A stretch of DNA of 63,041 nt from Alphaproteobacteria bacterium. Its GTDB lineage: Bacteria > Pseudomonadota > Alphaproteobacteria > Rhizobiales > Aestuariivirgaceae. The translations under genes and the position numbers were made by a program. Numbering within the stretch: the stretch's first letter is position 1; every line of letters starts with the position of its first letter. Shown piece after piece: positions 7,583 to 18,086 of the stretch. The notes under the pieces are model-generated. The model was not told the origin of the DNA. It worked only from the letters and a program-made list of their open reading frames with translations, and did no database searches. The stretch covers positions 1 through 63,041 of the forward strand of contig JAHEFB010000026.1 in the NCBI GenBank assembly GCA_024640405.1, given 5' to 3'.

Positions 7583-8851
7583 TCATTCCGGATCAGAATG
7601 GACATGAGGCCCGTCAACCGGCTGATCAGTGGTTCCAAACACCGCTGTCTCGGGAGTACTGGCGCGGGCAAGCGGTGCGAACTGGAACTGTACTTTTTCC
7701 TCGTCGGACACCGTATCCCTCTCCCGAATGCGCCACAGCCCAAACGCGACCAGCAGAACATGGGCACAGATTGTGGTCATGAATAGCCCCGACGCTCCGC
7801 CGGCATACATGCCGACACCGGCAATCAGCGGGCCGGCGATTGCGCCGATGCCGTAGACAAACAACAGCCCGCCGCTCGTTTGAATATGGGTATTGGGAGG
7901 TGCGTGATCGCTGGCATGTGCAACTATCACCGGATACATCGAAAATATGCAACCGCCAAACAAGCCGGACAACACCAGATTGAGGAAACGGCCATCGGGT
8001 TGCAACAGGATGAACCCGAGGTCGGCACAGATCGCCAGCAGTGCCAGACCTATCAAGACACGCCGCCGGTCCATCCTGTCCGACAGATAACCGACAGGTA
8101 TTTGAGCCAGGGCTCCGGCCAGGATGGGTATGCTGGCAAACAGCGCAATCGTGCTCAGCGCCAATCCTATGCGGTTCCCGTAAACGGCGGCCAATGTCCC
8201 GAAGGCGCTGTTTGAAACTCCAACCATGAGTACTCCGAACACGGCAACGGGGGAGTTTTTCCACTGGCTCCCGATGTCCAATTGCACGGTAACCAGTGGT
8301 TTTGGCGAGGCTGAGGACGAAATGGCGGTTGGAACCAGAGCCAGGCAGTAGAACATGGCGCCAACGACGAAGAACAGGAATGTGTTGGTGCTGCCGAGCG
8401 TGAGTGTCATCTGGCCACCCATGGTCGCAACCAGGCTGATCATCGTGTAGATGGCGAAAATCCGGCCCCTGTTATTGCTGTCGGCACGTTCGTTTAACCA
8501 GCTTTCTGCTATCATTGCGGCGCCGGCGAAGCAAAATCCGGACAACGCCCGCAACGGTACCCAGGCATAAGGCGTAATAAACATCAAGGAGGCGAGGATG
8601 GCGACGGCCGCCAGAGCGCACATGACGCTGAAGGAGCGAATATGGCCGACACTGGCAACCAGTTTCGCGGTCATCAGGCAGCCGGCAATGTAGCCTATCG
8701 CCCATCCGGTGCCGAGCACGCCGAGGGAAACTGCGCTGAAACCTTCCGCCGCACCTCTGACCGGCAGGATCAGGCCGTTGATTCCACCGGCAAACAGCAG
8801 GAACGACAGGCCAAGAAGCAGAGAACTGATGGGCAGTATTTGGCTTAACAA
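7583..8851 (-). CDS. MFS transporter (YcaD-like)
   Basis: A 422-residue major facilitator superfamily permease with 12 predicted membrane segments. The block AESWLNERADSNNRGRIFAIY resembles the E. coli YcaD subgroup after helix 4, and LSDRMDRRRVLIG is the loop 8-9 copy of the MFS signature. The start is TTG at 8851 with a weak ribosome site; no better upstream start is visible. The hydrophilic C-terminal tail (~45 residues) is His/Pro-containing. Substrate is unknown. It is downstream of, and on the same strand as, the methyltransferase. Confidence 0.85.
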   Translation of the reverse strand: MLSQILPISSLLLGLSFLLFAGGINGLILPVRGAAEGFSAVSLGVLGTGWAIGYIAGCLMTAKLVASVGHIRSFSVMCALAAVAILASLMFITPYAWVPLRALSGFCFAGAAMIAESWLNERADSNNRGRIFAIYTMISLVATMGGQMTLTLGSTNTFLFFVVGAMFYCLALVPTAISSSASPKPLVTVQLDIGSQWKNSPVAVFGVLMVGVSNSAFGTLAAVYGNRIGLALSTIALFASIPILAGALAQIPVGYLSDRMDRRRVLIGLALLAICADLGFILLQPDGRFLNLVLSGLFGGCIFSMYPVIVAHASDHAPPNTHIQTSGGLLFVYGIGAIAGPLIAGVGMYAGGASGLFMTTICAHVLLVAFGLWRIRERDTVSDEEKVQFQFAPLARASTPETAVFGTTDQPVDGPHVHSDPE

Positions 8852-8860
8852 ATCCCGGCA

Positions 8861-9103
8861 TTACCTTTCAAGCGATGGGAGGTGGAAGCAGGACGCCACA
8901 TTTCCAGATGTTGTTTGGCTTGAAACCATAACAGTTCGACGCCGCCGGGCAATCACAAGTTTCAGTACCGAAAAATCGAAGTCGATACCGGTGGCATTGC
9001 TTGGGAACGTACTTTTCATAGCCTTCATCATTGAAAAAATGTTGCCGCCGATCTTCAGTTTGCGAAGCAATGCTGGCCAACTCTCGTAACTGATCCGGTT
9101 CAT
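8861..9103 (-). CDS. Possible small hypothetical protein
   Basis: An 80-codon frame starts at an ATG that overlaps the TGA of the methyltransferase (ATGA), an arrangement typical of translational coupling. The product is basic, has an RRRR run, and resembles nothing I know. It ends 9 bases before the MFS start. The odd composition makes a chance frame quite possible. Confidence 0.2.
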   Translation of the reverse strand: MNRISYESWPALLRKLKIGGNIFSMMKAMKSTFPSNATGIDFDFSVLKLVIARRRRTVMVSSQTTSGNVASCFHLPSLER

Positions 9104-9912
9104 TTTACAGCAGTAAAGATGTGGGCCTGGATTTTGGCCGAGACAGGTCCTTCTCCAAAGCGTGCAGCAATGGCGCGGCTGGCACACTCCGTCACATGCT
9201 CCAGCAGGCCGGCGTCACGCGCCTCGATTTCGTTGCGCAATGGCGTGCCCTGGCAGTATGCAACTGCCGGATGCCGGGGTGACGGTGCGCGGCTGACCTC
9301 TTCAATTGTATCAACGGAGATATCTGAAAAGCCCGCCGCACTCAGGTCTTGCCTGACCACGTCCTTGTCATGATAGCCATGCGGTGTGCGGGCGAGGAAG
9401 CGGGGTGGATCTTCAGGGAAAACCTCAGCCGCAGCCGCCGTGACAACGTCCGCAAATTCGTTTTCTGCAATTTGATCCCAGACACTGAAGATATACCGGC
9501 CACCTGGTTTCAGGACACGGTGAGCTTCGGTATATCCCTTGACACGATCAGGATAGAACATAACCCCGTACTGGCAAATAACGGTATCAAACAGGCTGTC
9601 GTCGAACGGCAGATCAAGCGCGTCGGCCTGTCGCCATTCAATGCGATCATCGCGACCCTGTTTGGTTGCCGCATGATCCAGCATGGCCTGATTGAGGTCA
9701 GTTACCACATACCGTGCTTCCGGCCCCAGACTGTCGGCAAGCGCGCGCGGAACCACGCCGCTGCCGGCGGCTGTTTCCAAAACCCTGCCCGGCGCAAGGG
9801 AAGCCACGCGTCCTGCCAGATCTCTGGCATAGGCGTCGAATATCAACGGCACCAGATAAGTGTCGTAAAACTCTGGAATAGAGCCGGTAAATTCCTTGTC
9901 GCTCGCCGTCAT
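9100..9912 (-). CDS. Class I SAM-dependent methyltransferase
   Basis: A 270-residue cytosolic methyltransferase. The SAM-binding motif I is RVLETAAGSGVV (residues 43-54). The acidic residue closing strand 2 is in YVVTDLNQAMLDHA, and motif post-I, DALDLPFDDSLFDTVICQYG, and HRVLKPGGRYIFSVWD follow as in the UbiE/Methyltransf_11 group. The start at 9912 has a GGGAG site and is preferred over the TTG at 9930. Acceptor substrate is unknown. The MFS gene lies downstream on the same strand, possibly co-transcribed. Confidence 0.85.
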   Translation of the reverse strand: MTASDKEFTGSIPEFYDTYLVPLIFDAYARDLAGRVASLAPGRVLETAAGSGVVPRALADSLGPEARYVVTDLNQAMLDHAATKQGRDDRIEWRQADALDLPFDDSLFDTVICQYGVMFYPDRVKGYTEAHRVLKPGGRYIFSVWDQIAENEFADVVTAAAAEVFPEDPPRFLARTPHGYHDKDVVRQDLSAAGFSDISVDTIEEVSRAPSPRHPAVAYCQGTPLRNEIEARDAGLLEHVTECASRAIAARFGEGPVSAKIQAHIFTAVK

Positions 9913-10040
9913 GGGCTCCCTCTCCCCCAAAGGATCGGCTGTTGTTGACCTACCCTCATCAGATCGGGAACCAGCCTACCGGTCAGCTTGAACAGTGGCA
10001 ACCTCACCGGACGGGGCGGCAATCAGTTCTGCCTGTTGGC

Positions 10041-10391
10041 TCAATAATCCTTGCGCCCGGCCATGCCACCGGTCACTTCTTCCGTTTGGTCGTGGCCGAT
10101 TTCCTCGGGCAACGTCAGATTCAGTATGATGGCCAGGAACGCGGCTGGCAGCAGGCCTGATGTCAACAAGACCTTGGCGGTGCCGGGCACGAAGTGCAGT
10201 GCATTGGGCTCCAGTTGAAGACCCGGCCCGACCGAAATCGAAATCGCGAAAATCACCATGTTGCGGCGGTTCCAGTCGACGTCGGAAAGCATCGAGATAC
10301 CGGCAGCAACCACCATGCCGAACATCACGATTACGCCGGCACCATAAGCCAGCGACACGACCTCGCCCCTGCTTTCGACTGCTGGCGGCAA
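10041..10391 (-). pseudogene. C-terminal fragment of a xanthine/uracil permease
   Basis: The frame encodes VIVMFGMVVAAGISMLSD then VDWNRRNMVIFAIS, LQLEPNALHFVPGTAKVLL and a tail LNLTLPEEIG. These match the last ~100 residues of nucleobase:cation symporter-2 permeases. The first ~350 residues, including the helices that bind purine, are missing, and the upstream sequence does not continue the homology. The N-terminal ~20 residues shown are not permease-like. This is a decayed remnant, not a functional transporter. Confidence 0.8.
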
Positions 10392-10635
10392 TCAGCCTTG
10401 CCCTGGCTCCCCGAGAACAGCCGGACCCGCAAGTTCGAGCAGAATCCGGAACTCTGACATCCGGGACGCCGTCAGATTAGCCGTTGCCGGTCCAGGCAGT
10501 GACGGCGCTGCTTGATATTTACAAAGCACCCGAAAGCGGACGCCGCTTGGCTGGCAGATTTCTGTATTCATGAACGAATACACACCCTAGTATCCAACCC
10601 GGCTGCGCACGGACAGATGCAGGAGACATATTCCC

Positions 10636-11043
10636 TTGGTAACCATAGCCGTTGAACTGCACAATGTGGAAGGCACCCAGGCCGCCATGGGCTGGGCAGG
10701 AAGCCATACAATCGTGGTTGACCGCCCGGAAGGCAAAGCCGGCGGAATGGGACTTGGTTTCAACGGTGGTCAACTCCTGGCATTGGCATTGGGCGGATGC
10801 TTCTGCAACGATTTGCGCTATGTCTCCAGCGAGATGAACGTACAGCTGGACAATATTTCGGTAAACGTCGTTATAGAACTGGACGGTGATCCGCTGATCA
10901 CAAAGGCCGCCACAATGCAGGTATCGTTTGCCACCCGTGACGGATCCGATCCACACCCGATAATGCAAAGGGCAAAGGAAACCTGTATGGTCAGCAATTC
11001 AATTTCACGCGGTGTAGCGGTCGCAATCGAACTGGCGGAGTAG
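10636..11043 (+). CDS. OsmC/Ohr family protein
   Basis: A 135-residue OsmC-like protein, a family of thiol-dependent peroxidases that reduce organic peroxides in the cytosol. The first redox Cys region is LALALGGCFCNDL (around residue 55), where typical members have one Cys after a Gly/Ala-rich turn; here two are close together. The second expected Cys is in AKETCMVSNSI (around residue 119). The TTG start is supported by AGGAGA nine bases upstream. Substrate specificity is unknown. Confidence 0.78.
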   Translation: MVTIAVELHNVEGTQAAMGWAGSHTIVVDRPEGKAGGMGLGFNGGQLLALALGGCFCNDLRYVSSEMNVQLDNISVNVVIELDGDPLITKAATMQVSFATRDGSDPHPIMQRAKETCMVSNSISRGVAVAIELAE

Positions 11044-11074
11044 TCCGGAAGTCCGGCCTGCAGTGGCCACCCGT

Positions 11075-11332
11075 CTATTTGCCGACAAGCGAACCGATGT
11101 AGTCAGGCACGTCACGGGCATCCACCACCGCCTCGCGGACCAGCCAGTCAAAGTGGTCCGTCAGGGATCTCACCCGTTGGCTTTGCCGAAATGCCGGATA
11201 GCATTGACCGGCATACACCACAACCAGACTGATCCTCAAATCCGTCACCTGGCAGGTAGCTGGCCTGGCCACGATGATGCTGATCGGGTTCCTGTTCACC
11301 AATTCGATTGCAGCCAGCAGCGGCATCGCCAT
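11075..11332 (-). CDS. Hypothetical protein, possibly a remnant
   Basis: An 85-codon frame with a hydrophobic N-terminal half and a charged C-terminus (REAVVDARDVPDYIGSLVGK). I do not recognise it and the ribosome site is weak. It may be the end of a decayed membrane-protein gene, given the broken permease nearby. Confidence 0.25.
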   Translation of the reverse strand: MAMPLLAAIELVNRNPISIIVARPATCQVTDLRISLVVVYAGQCYPAFRQSQRVRSLTDHFDWLVREAVVDARDVPDYIGSLVGK

Positions 11333-11452
11333 AACCGGCGCAATCGCCGGGTTTCTCAGTTACTTTCTACATGAAATAGTCTGGTCGAATATCGGTTGGG
11401 GCCGCAGGGCAAACTAGGGTGGCATTGTCGGAACTCAACCAGTTCCCAATTG

Positions 11453-11797
11453 CTAACTTGTCACCTGGCACTTGGTCCAGATTTCACTGGGCTTGTTTGC
11501 AGACGGGTCCTTGCCAAGCACGATCACCCTGATCTCGTCGTCATTGAGTTGATCGGCGCTGAAAAGGCTGCCGGCGTTGGCTTCACCTTCAGGAACTTCA
11601 TAATCCACATGATGCCGGTTGTATCGCCCGGTAATCGCCTTGCCGCCAGGAGTAACAATTTGCGAGCCCTCAATGGTCATGCTGGTACCTGCCGGCGAGC
11701 ACCAGGTACCGTCAATTTGATCTGCTGCTGCAGAGGTTATTGTTGCAACCAGTACAACGGCGATCAGAACCAGTCGTTCGACATTTAATAGCATCAT
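11453..11797 (-). CDS. Exported hypothetical protein
   Basis: A protein of about 114 residues with a signal peptide (MMLLNVERLVLIAVV then LVATITSAAA). The mature domain has the look of a small beta-sandwich: DGTWCSPAGTSMTIEG, ITGRYNRHHVDYEVPEGE and a final Cys in IWTKCQV, so a disulfide is likely. Similar short exported proteins are common in rhizobia but uncharacterised. Confidence 0.55.
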   Translation of the reverse strand: MMLLNVERLVLIAVVLVATITSAAADQIDGTWCSPAGTSMTIEGSQIVTPGGKAITGRYNRHHVDYEVPEGEANAGSLFSADQLNDDEIRVIVLGKDPSANKPSEIWTKCQVTS

Positions 11798-14583
<2,786 letters not shown>

Positions 14584-14603
14584 TGTCGACCGGCAAGCAC
14601 TCG

Positions 14604-14637
14604 GAGCGACATGGGTTTGCATGAATCCGTGTCGCTC
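14604..14637. repeat. Hairpin after katG (GAGCGAC type)
   Basis: GAGCGACA (14604-14611) pairs with TGTCGCTC (14630-14637), with further GG/CC and TT/AA pairs inside. No T-run follows, so it is not a classical terminator, although it may stop or protect the katG message. A similar hairpin lies at 14718-14753. Confidence 0.6.
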
Positions 14638-14639
14638 TA

Positions 14640-14880
14640 GTACCAGATCTCAGTAACAGCGGCTCATTTCATGGGATCATAGCGGTTCACTCGGGCAGAT
14701 CAGGTTCAAAAGTGCTGGAGCGACTTTACGGGTTCTACCGAACCCATGTCGCTTCACGCGCTTTTTCCCGCCAACTGTGTTGCGCGCCGCCTGTGGTACA
14801 CTTACCACGGCGCGGCACCCGCCTTGCCGGCGAAAAGAATAACTCCGGGGAAATGGGTTGCTGTTACTGAGGTCTGGTAT
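14640..14880. repeat. Inverted-repeat intergenic element, copy B
   Basis: The ends are inverted repeats: TACCAGATCTCAGTAACAGC at 14641-14660 pairs with its near-exact complement at 14860-14879, followed by similar CATTTC sequence. The interior resembles copy C (GGTTCACTCGG-CAG, CACCCGCCTTGCCGGCGA) and has the central hairpin GTGGTA (14793-14798) / TACCAC (14803-14808). A second AGCGAC-GGGTT/AACCC-GTCGCT hairpin (14718-14753) sits inside. It fills most of the gap between katG and the GT10 gene. Confidence 0.7.
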
Positions 14881-14911
14881 TCCCCTTTGTAATCGAACAG
14901 CCTTGTTGAAG

Positions 14912-15847
14912 TCAGCTCGCGATGGATTTTTCGCTTCGGCTGCCGGCCATGACCTTTTCTTCCGAAAGCTTCGACATCAGCATTTCAGACAAGGCTTGCT
15001 GCCATGGCTTCTTGATACGAGCCAGTTTCTGCAGAAAACCCTCGCGCAGGCTTTGCGTCCTCCAAACCTGAAATTGGGCCGGGTCTGCCTGGCGAATGAA
15101 GGCAGCCAGATCTGCCGGACCATCAAAATCTGCGACATTGATGAAACAGTTGTCGCCCGGCGCAAACTCCTCGATGTTCGGCGCGCCGAGGTATATGGGA
15201 ACAGTCCCGGTCATCAGCGGTTGAAAAAACTTTTCAGTGACGTAATCCGGCGCGATGCTGTTCTCGAAGGCCAGCGTGTAATTGTAATTCGACATTACTT
15301 TCAGCTTGGTCTCCTCGCCGTCATCACGCCACAACCACCGGTTGCGTTTGAACTTGCCGAACGAGTGAACCTTCAGATAGTGCATCAACTCCTTCATGTA
15401 GGCGCGGCGGCCGCTCTTGTTGATACCACTCGAGACGAATGCACAGCACTGCTTTCTTCCGGATCTGATTGCAATGTCCTGATAGGTATTGCCCAGACCG
15501 TACGGTATGTAGGGTTGCCAGATGTCTGATCTCTGTCGATAGGTCAATTCTATATCAAACAACGCCATGAATTCAGCGTCGGCGAGTTCCGGGTAATTGA
15601 TCTCGCACTCCAGTGATTCAGCGATCCAAATCTGCCTTGCAGGCGCCAGCTTGCGCAGATTGAACAATTGTTCGACATTATTGGTACAAACTACGCTTGG
15701 AACATTTATCACCAGGCAGTCCGCATTGAGCATATCTTCGTCCCCCGCAACCGTCCTGAAACCGGGAATCCAGAACTGTGGGGACCAGAAGCCGGCGAAA
15801 AACAACCGGTTGTAGAAGTGATAGATAGTCGGCAATGCTTCGCCCAT
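14912..15847 (-). CDS. GT10 (alpha-1,3-fucosyltransferase-type) glycosyltransferase
   Basis: A 311-residue glycosyltransferase of family 10, whose members transfer fucose or related sugars from a GDP-sugar to cell-surface glycans. The diagnostic donor-binding block is residues 187-231: NYNYTLAFENSIAPDYVTEK then FFQPLMTGTVPIYLGAPN. The N-terminal half is variable, as usual for the acceptor domain. No membrane segment is seen, so it is probably peripheral on the cytoplasmic side. With the ATP-grasp, CapK-like and GT18-like genes it suggests surface-glycan functions scattered across the first 16 kb. The start ATG at 15847 has only a weak ribosome site. Confidence 0.88.
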   Translation of the reverse strand: MGEALPTIYHFYNRLFFAGFWSPQFWIPGFRTVAGDEDMLNADCLVINVPSVVCTNNVEQLFNLRKLAPARQIWIAESLECEINYPELADAEFMALFDIELTYRQRSDIWQPYIPYGLGNTYQDIAIRSGRKQCCAFVSSGINKSGRRAYMKELMHYLKVHSFGKFKRNRWLWRDDGEETKLKVMSNYNYTLAFENSIAPDYVTEKFFQPLMTGTVPIYLGAPNIEEFAPGDNCFINVADFDGPADLAAFIRQADPAQFQVWRTQSLREGFLQKLARIKKPWQQALSEMLMSKLSEEKVMAGSRSEKSIAS

Positions 15848-16030
15848 GAGTTCAACACTGATTGCTGGTCAACGCTGACATCTCGCTCAACTTTCGTGAC
15901 CTCAAGAATTGCATGGCATTATAATCTTGCACTGTTAACAATGGCGTGGCTTTGCATATCCCGCTGCCGGGTTAGGAAATCATAAGATTTGCAGCTTAGA
16001 TTGAGTGACCGTTAATACAAGAGGATAACC

Positions 16031-16459
16031 ATGTCGGGGCAAATGATCTGGGGAACTGTTATGCTGGGCATCTGCCTGCTGCTGCATGTCGGCTTCGTGA
16101 TAGCCGGCATCAAGCTGCTGAAATGGTTGAACGGCAGATTATGGGCATCCGGACCGCTGTTCAGTACAATCGTGCTGCTGTGCGCAGCGATCATCGTAAT
16201 AGTGCTTTCCCATTCGGCACAGGTATGGCTGTGGGCGATATCGTTCATCGCATTCGGCGCATTCAATGATCCCGGAACGGCGGTTTATTTTGCACTCGTC
16301 ACCTACACGACGCTGGGTTACGGCGACATTGTTCTGGCCGAAAACATCCGGCTTTATGCCGCACTTGCTTCGGTAACGGGCCTGTTGGGTTTTGCATTGA
16401 GTACCGCCTTTCTCGTAGCCGTTTTTGGCAAATTGCTGCCGAACCATCTGGCCGACTGA
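16031..16459 (+). CDS. Two-helix-pore potassium channel-like protein
   Basis: A 142-residue inner-membrane protein with about four hydrophobic segments. Between the last two lies a pore loop carrying the K+ selectivity filter TTLGYGDI (residues 93-100), as in the Ion_trans_2 family. There is no cytoplasmic RCK or cyclic-nucleotide domain, so gating is not obvious. It would conduct K+ as a tetramer if functional. It stands alone between the GT10 gene and the efflux genes. Confidence 0.85.
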   Translation: MSGQMIWGTVMLGICLLLHVGFVIAGIKLLKWLNGRLWASGPLFSTIVLLCAAIIVIVLSHSAQVWLWAISFIAFGAFNDPGTAVYFALVTYTTLGYGDIVLAENIRLYAALASVTGLLGFALSTAFLVAVFGKLLPNHLAD

Positions 16460-16617
16460 ATAATCCCGGCAGGTCTCGAAAGCGTCATAATCCGGGTACA
16501 TGACCCGCCTGACCGCGCGAACCTGCAACCGGTTGGGTTCGCTATTGCCAATGTTTCATTGCGCCCGCAGTATTAATCCACCCAGACCGGATTACCCGAG
16601 ATCGTGAGGATTTGTGT

Positions 16618-17775
16618 ATGCCCACAGGTAAATTGTCTCCGCCTGCCATCATGGTACTCGCAGCCGCGCTGTTTCTGACGGCTTGTGACGAGGCGCCGAA
16701 ACAACCAAAGGCAACGCCACCGGCACCGAAAATCAGCGTTGCAAAACCTGTCGTCAAAAAAATCACCGAAACGGACATATTCACAGGTCGCTTTGAAGCC
16801 AAGGAGGACGTTGAGGTTCGTGCCCGTGTTGCAGGCTATCTGCAGGAAGTTCATTTCAAGGACGGCGCCCTGGTTGAAGTCGGCGACCTGCTGTTCACCA
16901 TCGACACGAAACAGTTCGAGGCAGAACTGGAAAATGCCCAGTCCAGCGTTGAGGTAGCCCAAAGCAGGCTGGACCTAACCAAGGAGGAATTTGAACGCGG
17001 GCAAAAATTGCGTACATCCGGCACAATTGCTGCCTCCGCGCAGGATCAGCGCCGGCAGGAATACCTGGCGGCGCAAGCAGAGTTGGCCGGCGCCACGGCA
17101 CGCCTGCGCACTGCCCAGCTGAACCTTGGGTACACCAGGATCTATTCGCCGGTGAAAGGCCGGATCGGTCGAAACCTCGTATCTGTCGGCAATCTGGTTC
17201 AGGCAAATTCCACCAAACTGGCATCGATAGTTTCACTGGATCCGATATATTTTTACTTCGATGTGGACGAACGTTCCTACCTGGCCTACGCCAGACTGTC
17301 CCGCAGCGGCACCAGACCCTCAGGCAGGCTGACACCTTATGAGGTAAAGATACAGCTTACCGACGAGGACGAACCGAAACACACCGGAAATCTGGATTTT
17401 GTCGACAACCGGATCGACAGGGCAACCGGTACAATGCGCGGGCGTGCCATAGTCACAAACACCGACCTGTTCCTGCAGCCCGGCCTGTTCGGACGCATCT
17501 CTATCCCTGGTTCCCACGAATACAGTGGAGTGTTGATACCTGATCAGGCCGTCGCGACAGACCAGAACCGGCGAATTGTTTTTGTGGTGGGCGAAAACAA
17601 TGTTCTTAAGCCGACAGCCATAAGTCCCGGCCCGAGTATTGACGGCTATCGTGTCGTTCGCACAGGGCTCAAAGGTGATGAAACAATCGTTGTCAATGGC
17701 CTGGCGAGAGTCCGTCCCGGCATGACCATTGATCCGCAGTTGCAGGAGCTTCCCGCTGTGGCAAACAGGAACTAG
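16618..17775 (+). CDS. RND efflux periplasmic adaptor (AcrA/MexA type)
   Basis: A 385-residue membrane-fusion lipoprotein linking an RND pump to an outer-membrane channel. The lipobox is LTAC (Cys23). RVAGYLQEVHFKDGALVEVG is the first half of the lipoyl domain, a hairpin of about 75 residues follows, and LGYTRIYSPVKGRIGRNLVS is the second lipoyl half. The beta-barrel and membrane-proximal domains follow. The ATG at 16618 has TGAGGA seven bases upstream. The stop codon TAG is made by the left end (CTAGAGC) of the repeat element at 17772, so the original C-terminus may have been altered. It pairs with the RND permease at 18087. Confidence 0.93.
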   Translation: MPTGKLSPPAIMVLAAALFLTACDEAPKQPKATPPAPKISVAKPVVKKITETDIFTGRFEAKEDVEVRARVAGYLQEVHFKDGALVEVGDLLFTIDTKQFEAELENAQSSVEVAQSRLDLTKEEFERGQKLRTSGTIAASAQDQRRQEYLAAQAELAGATARLRTAQLNLGYTRIYSPVKGRIGRNLVSVGNLVQANSTKLASIVSLDPIYFYFDVDERSYLAYARLSRSGTRPSGRLTPYEVKIQLTDEDEPKHTGNLDFVDNRIDRATGTMRGRAIVTNTDLFLQPGLFGRISIPGSHEYSGVLIPDQAVATDQNRRIVFVVGENNVLKPTAISPGPSIDGYRVVRTGLKGDETIVVNGLARVRPGMTIDPQLQELPAVANRN

Positions 17776-18073
17776 AGCGAGATGAGGTTAAATTGAATTA
17801 TTTGATGGCGGAAAATCGGTTCACTCGGCCAGGCGAGACGCACAGCGCGATGTGGTGCATCAGGCAAGCGGCGCAACGACGCCGATGGATCGATTCTCCC
17901 CACCCTGCTGGAGGCTATGATTTTGATACCATTGCTGAAAGGGACGGTCGATTTTGCCCGCTGGCTTCGTTGTCTTGCGCTTGTGGTGAAACAACACCAC
18001 CGTGCGCAACCCGCCTGGCCGGCGACCAAAATCGCCACGGTCAAATGATCCAATTTAACCTCATCTCGCTCTA
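17772..18073. repeat. Inverted-repeat intergenic element, copy C (complete)
   Basis: A 302-bp element with terminal inverted repeats of about 34 bp. It begins CTAGAGCGAGATGAGG and ends CCTCATCTCGCTCTAG; the arms continue TTAAATTG with two mismatches. The interior is GC-rich, with GTTCACTCGGCCAGGCG and CGCGATGTGGTGCATC shared with copy D (inverted). The central hairpin is GTGGTG (17983-17988) / CACCAC (17995-18000). No transposase is encoded. It lies between the adaptor and permease genes of one efflux operon and supplies the adaptor stop codon. Confidence 0.85.
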
Positions 18074-18086
18074 GGGGCGAAAAGAC

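Noticed and set aside
17793..18074. 93-codon frame within the gap between efflux genes
   Set aside because: It lies wholly inside the inverted-repeat element (copy C), whose structure explains the sequence better than coding.
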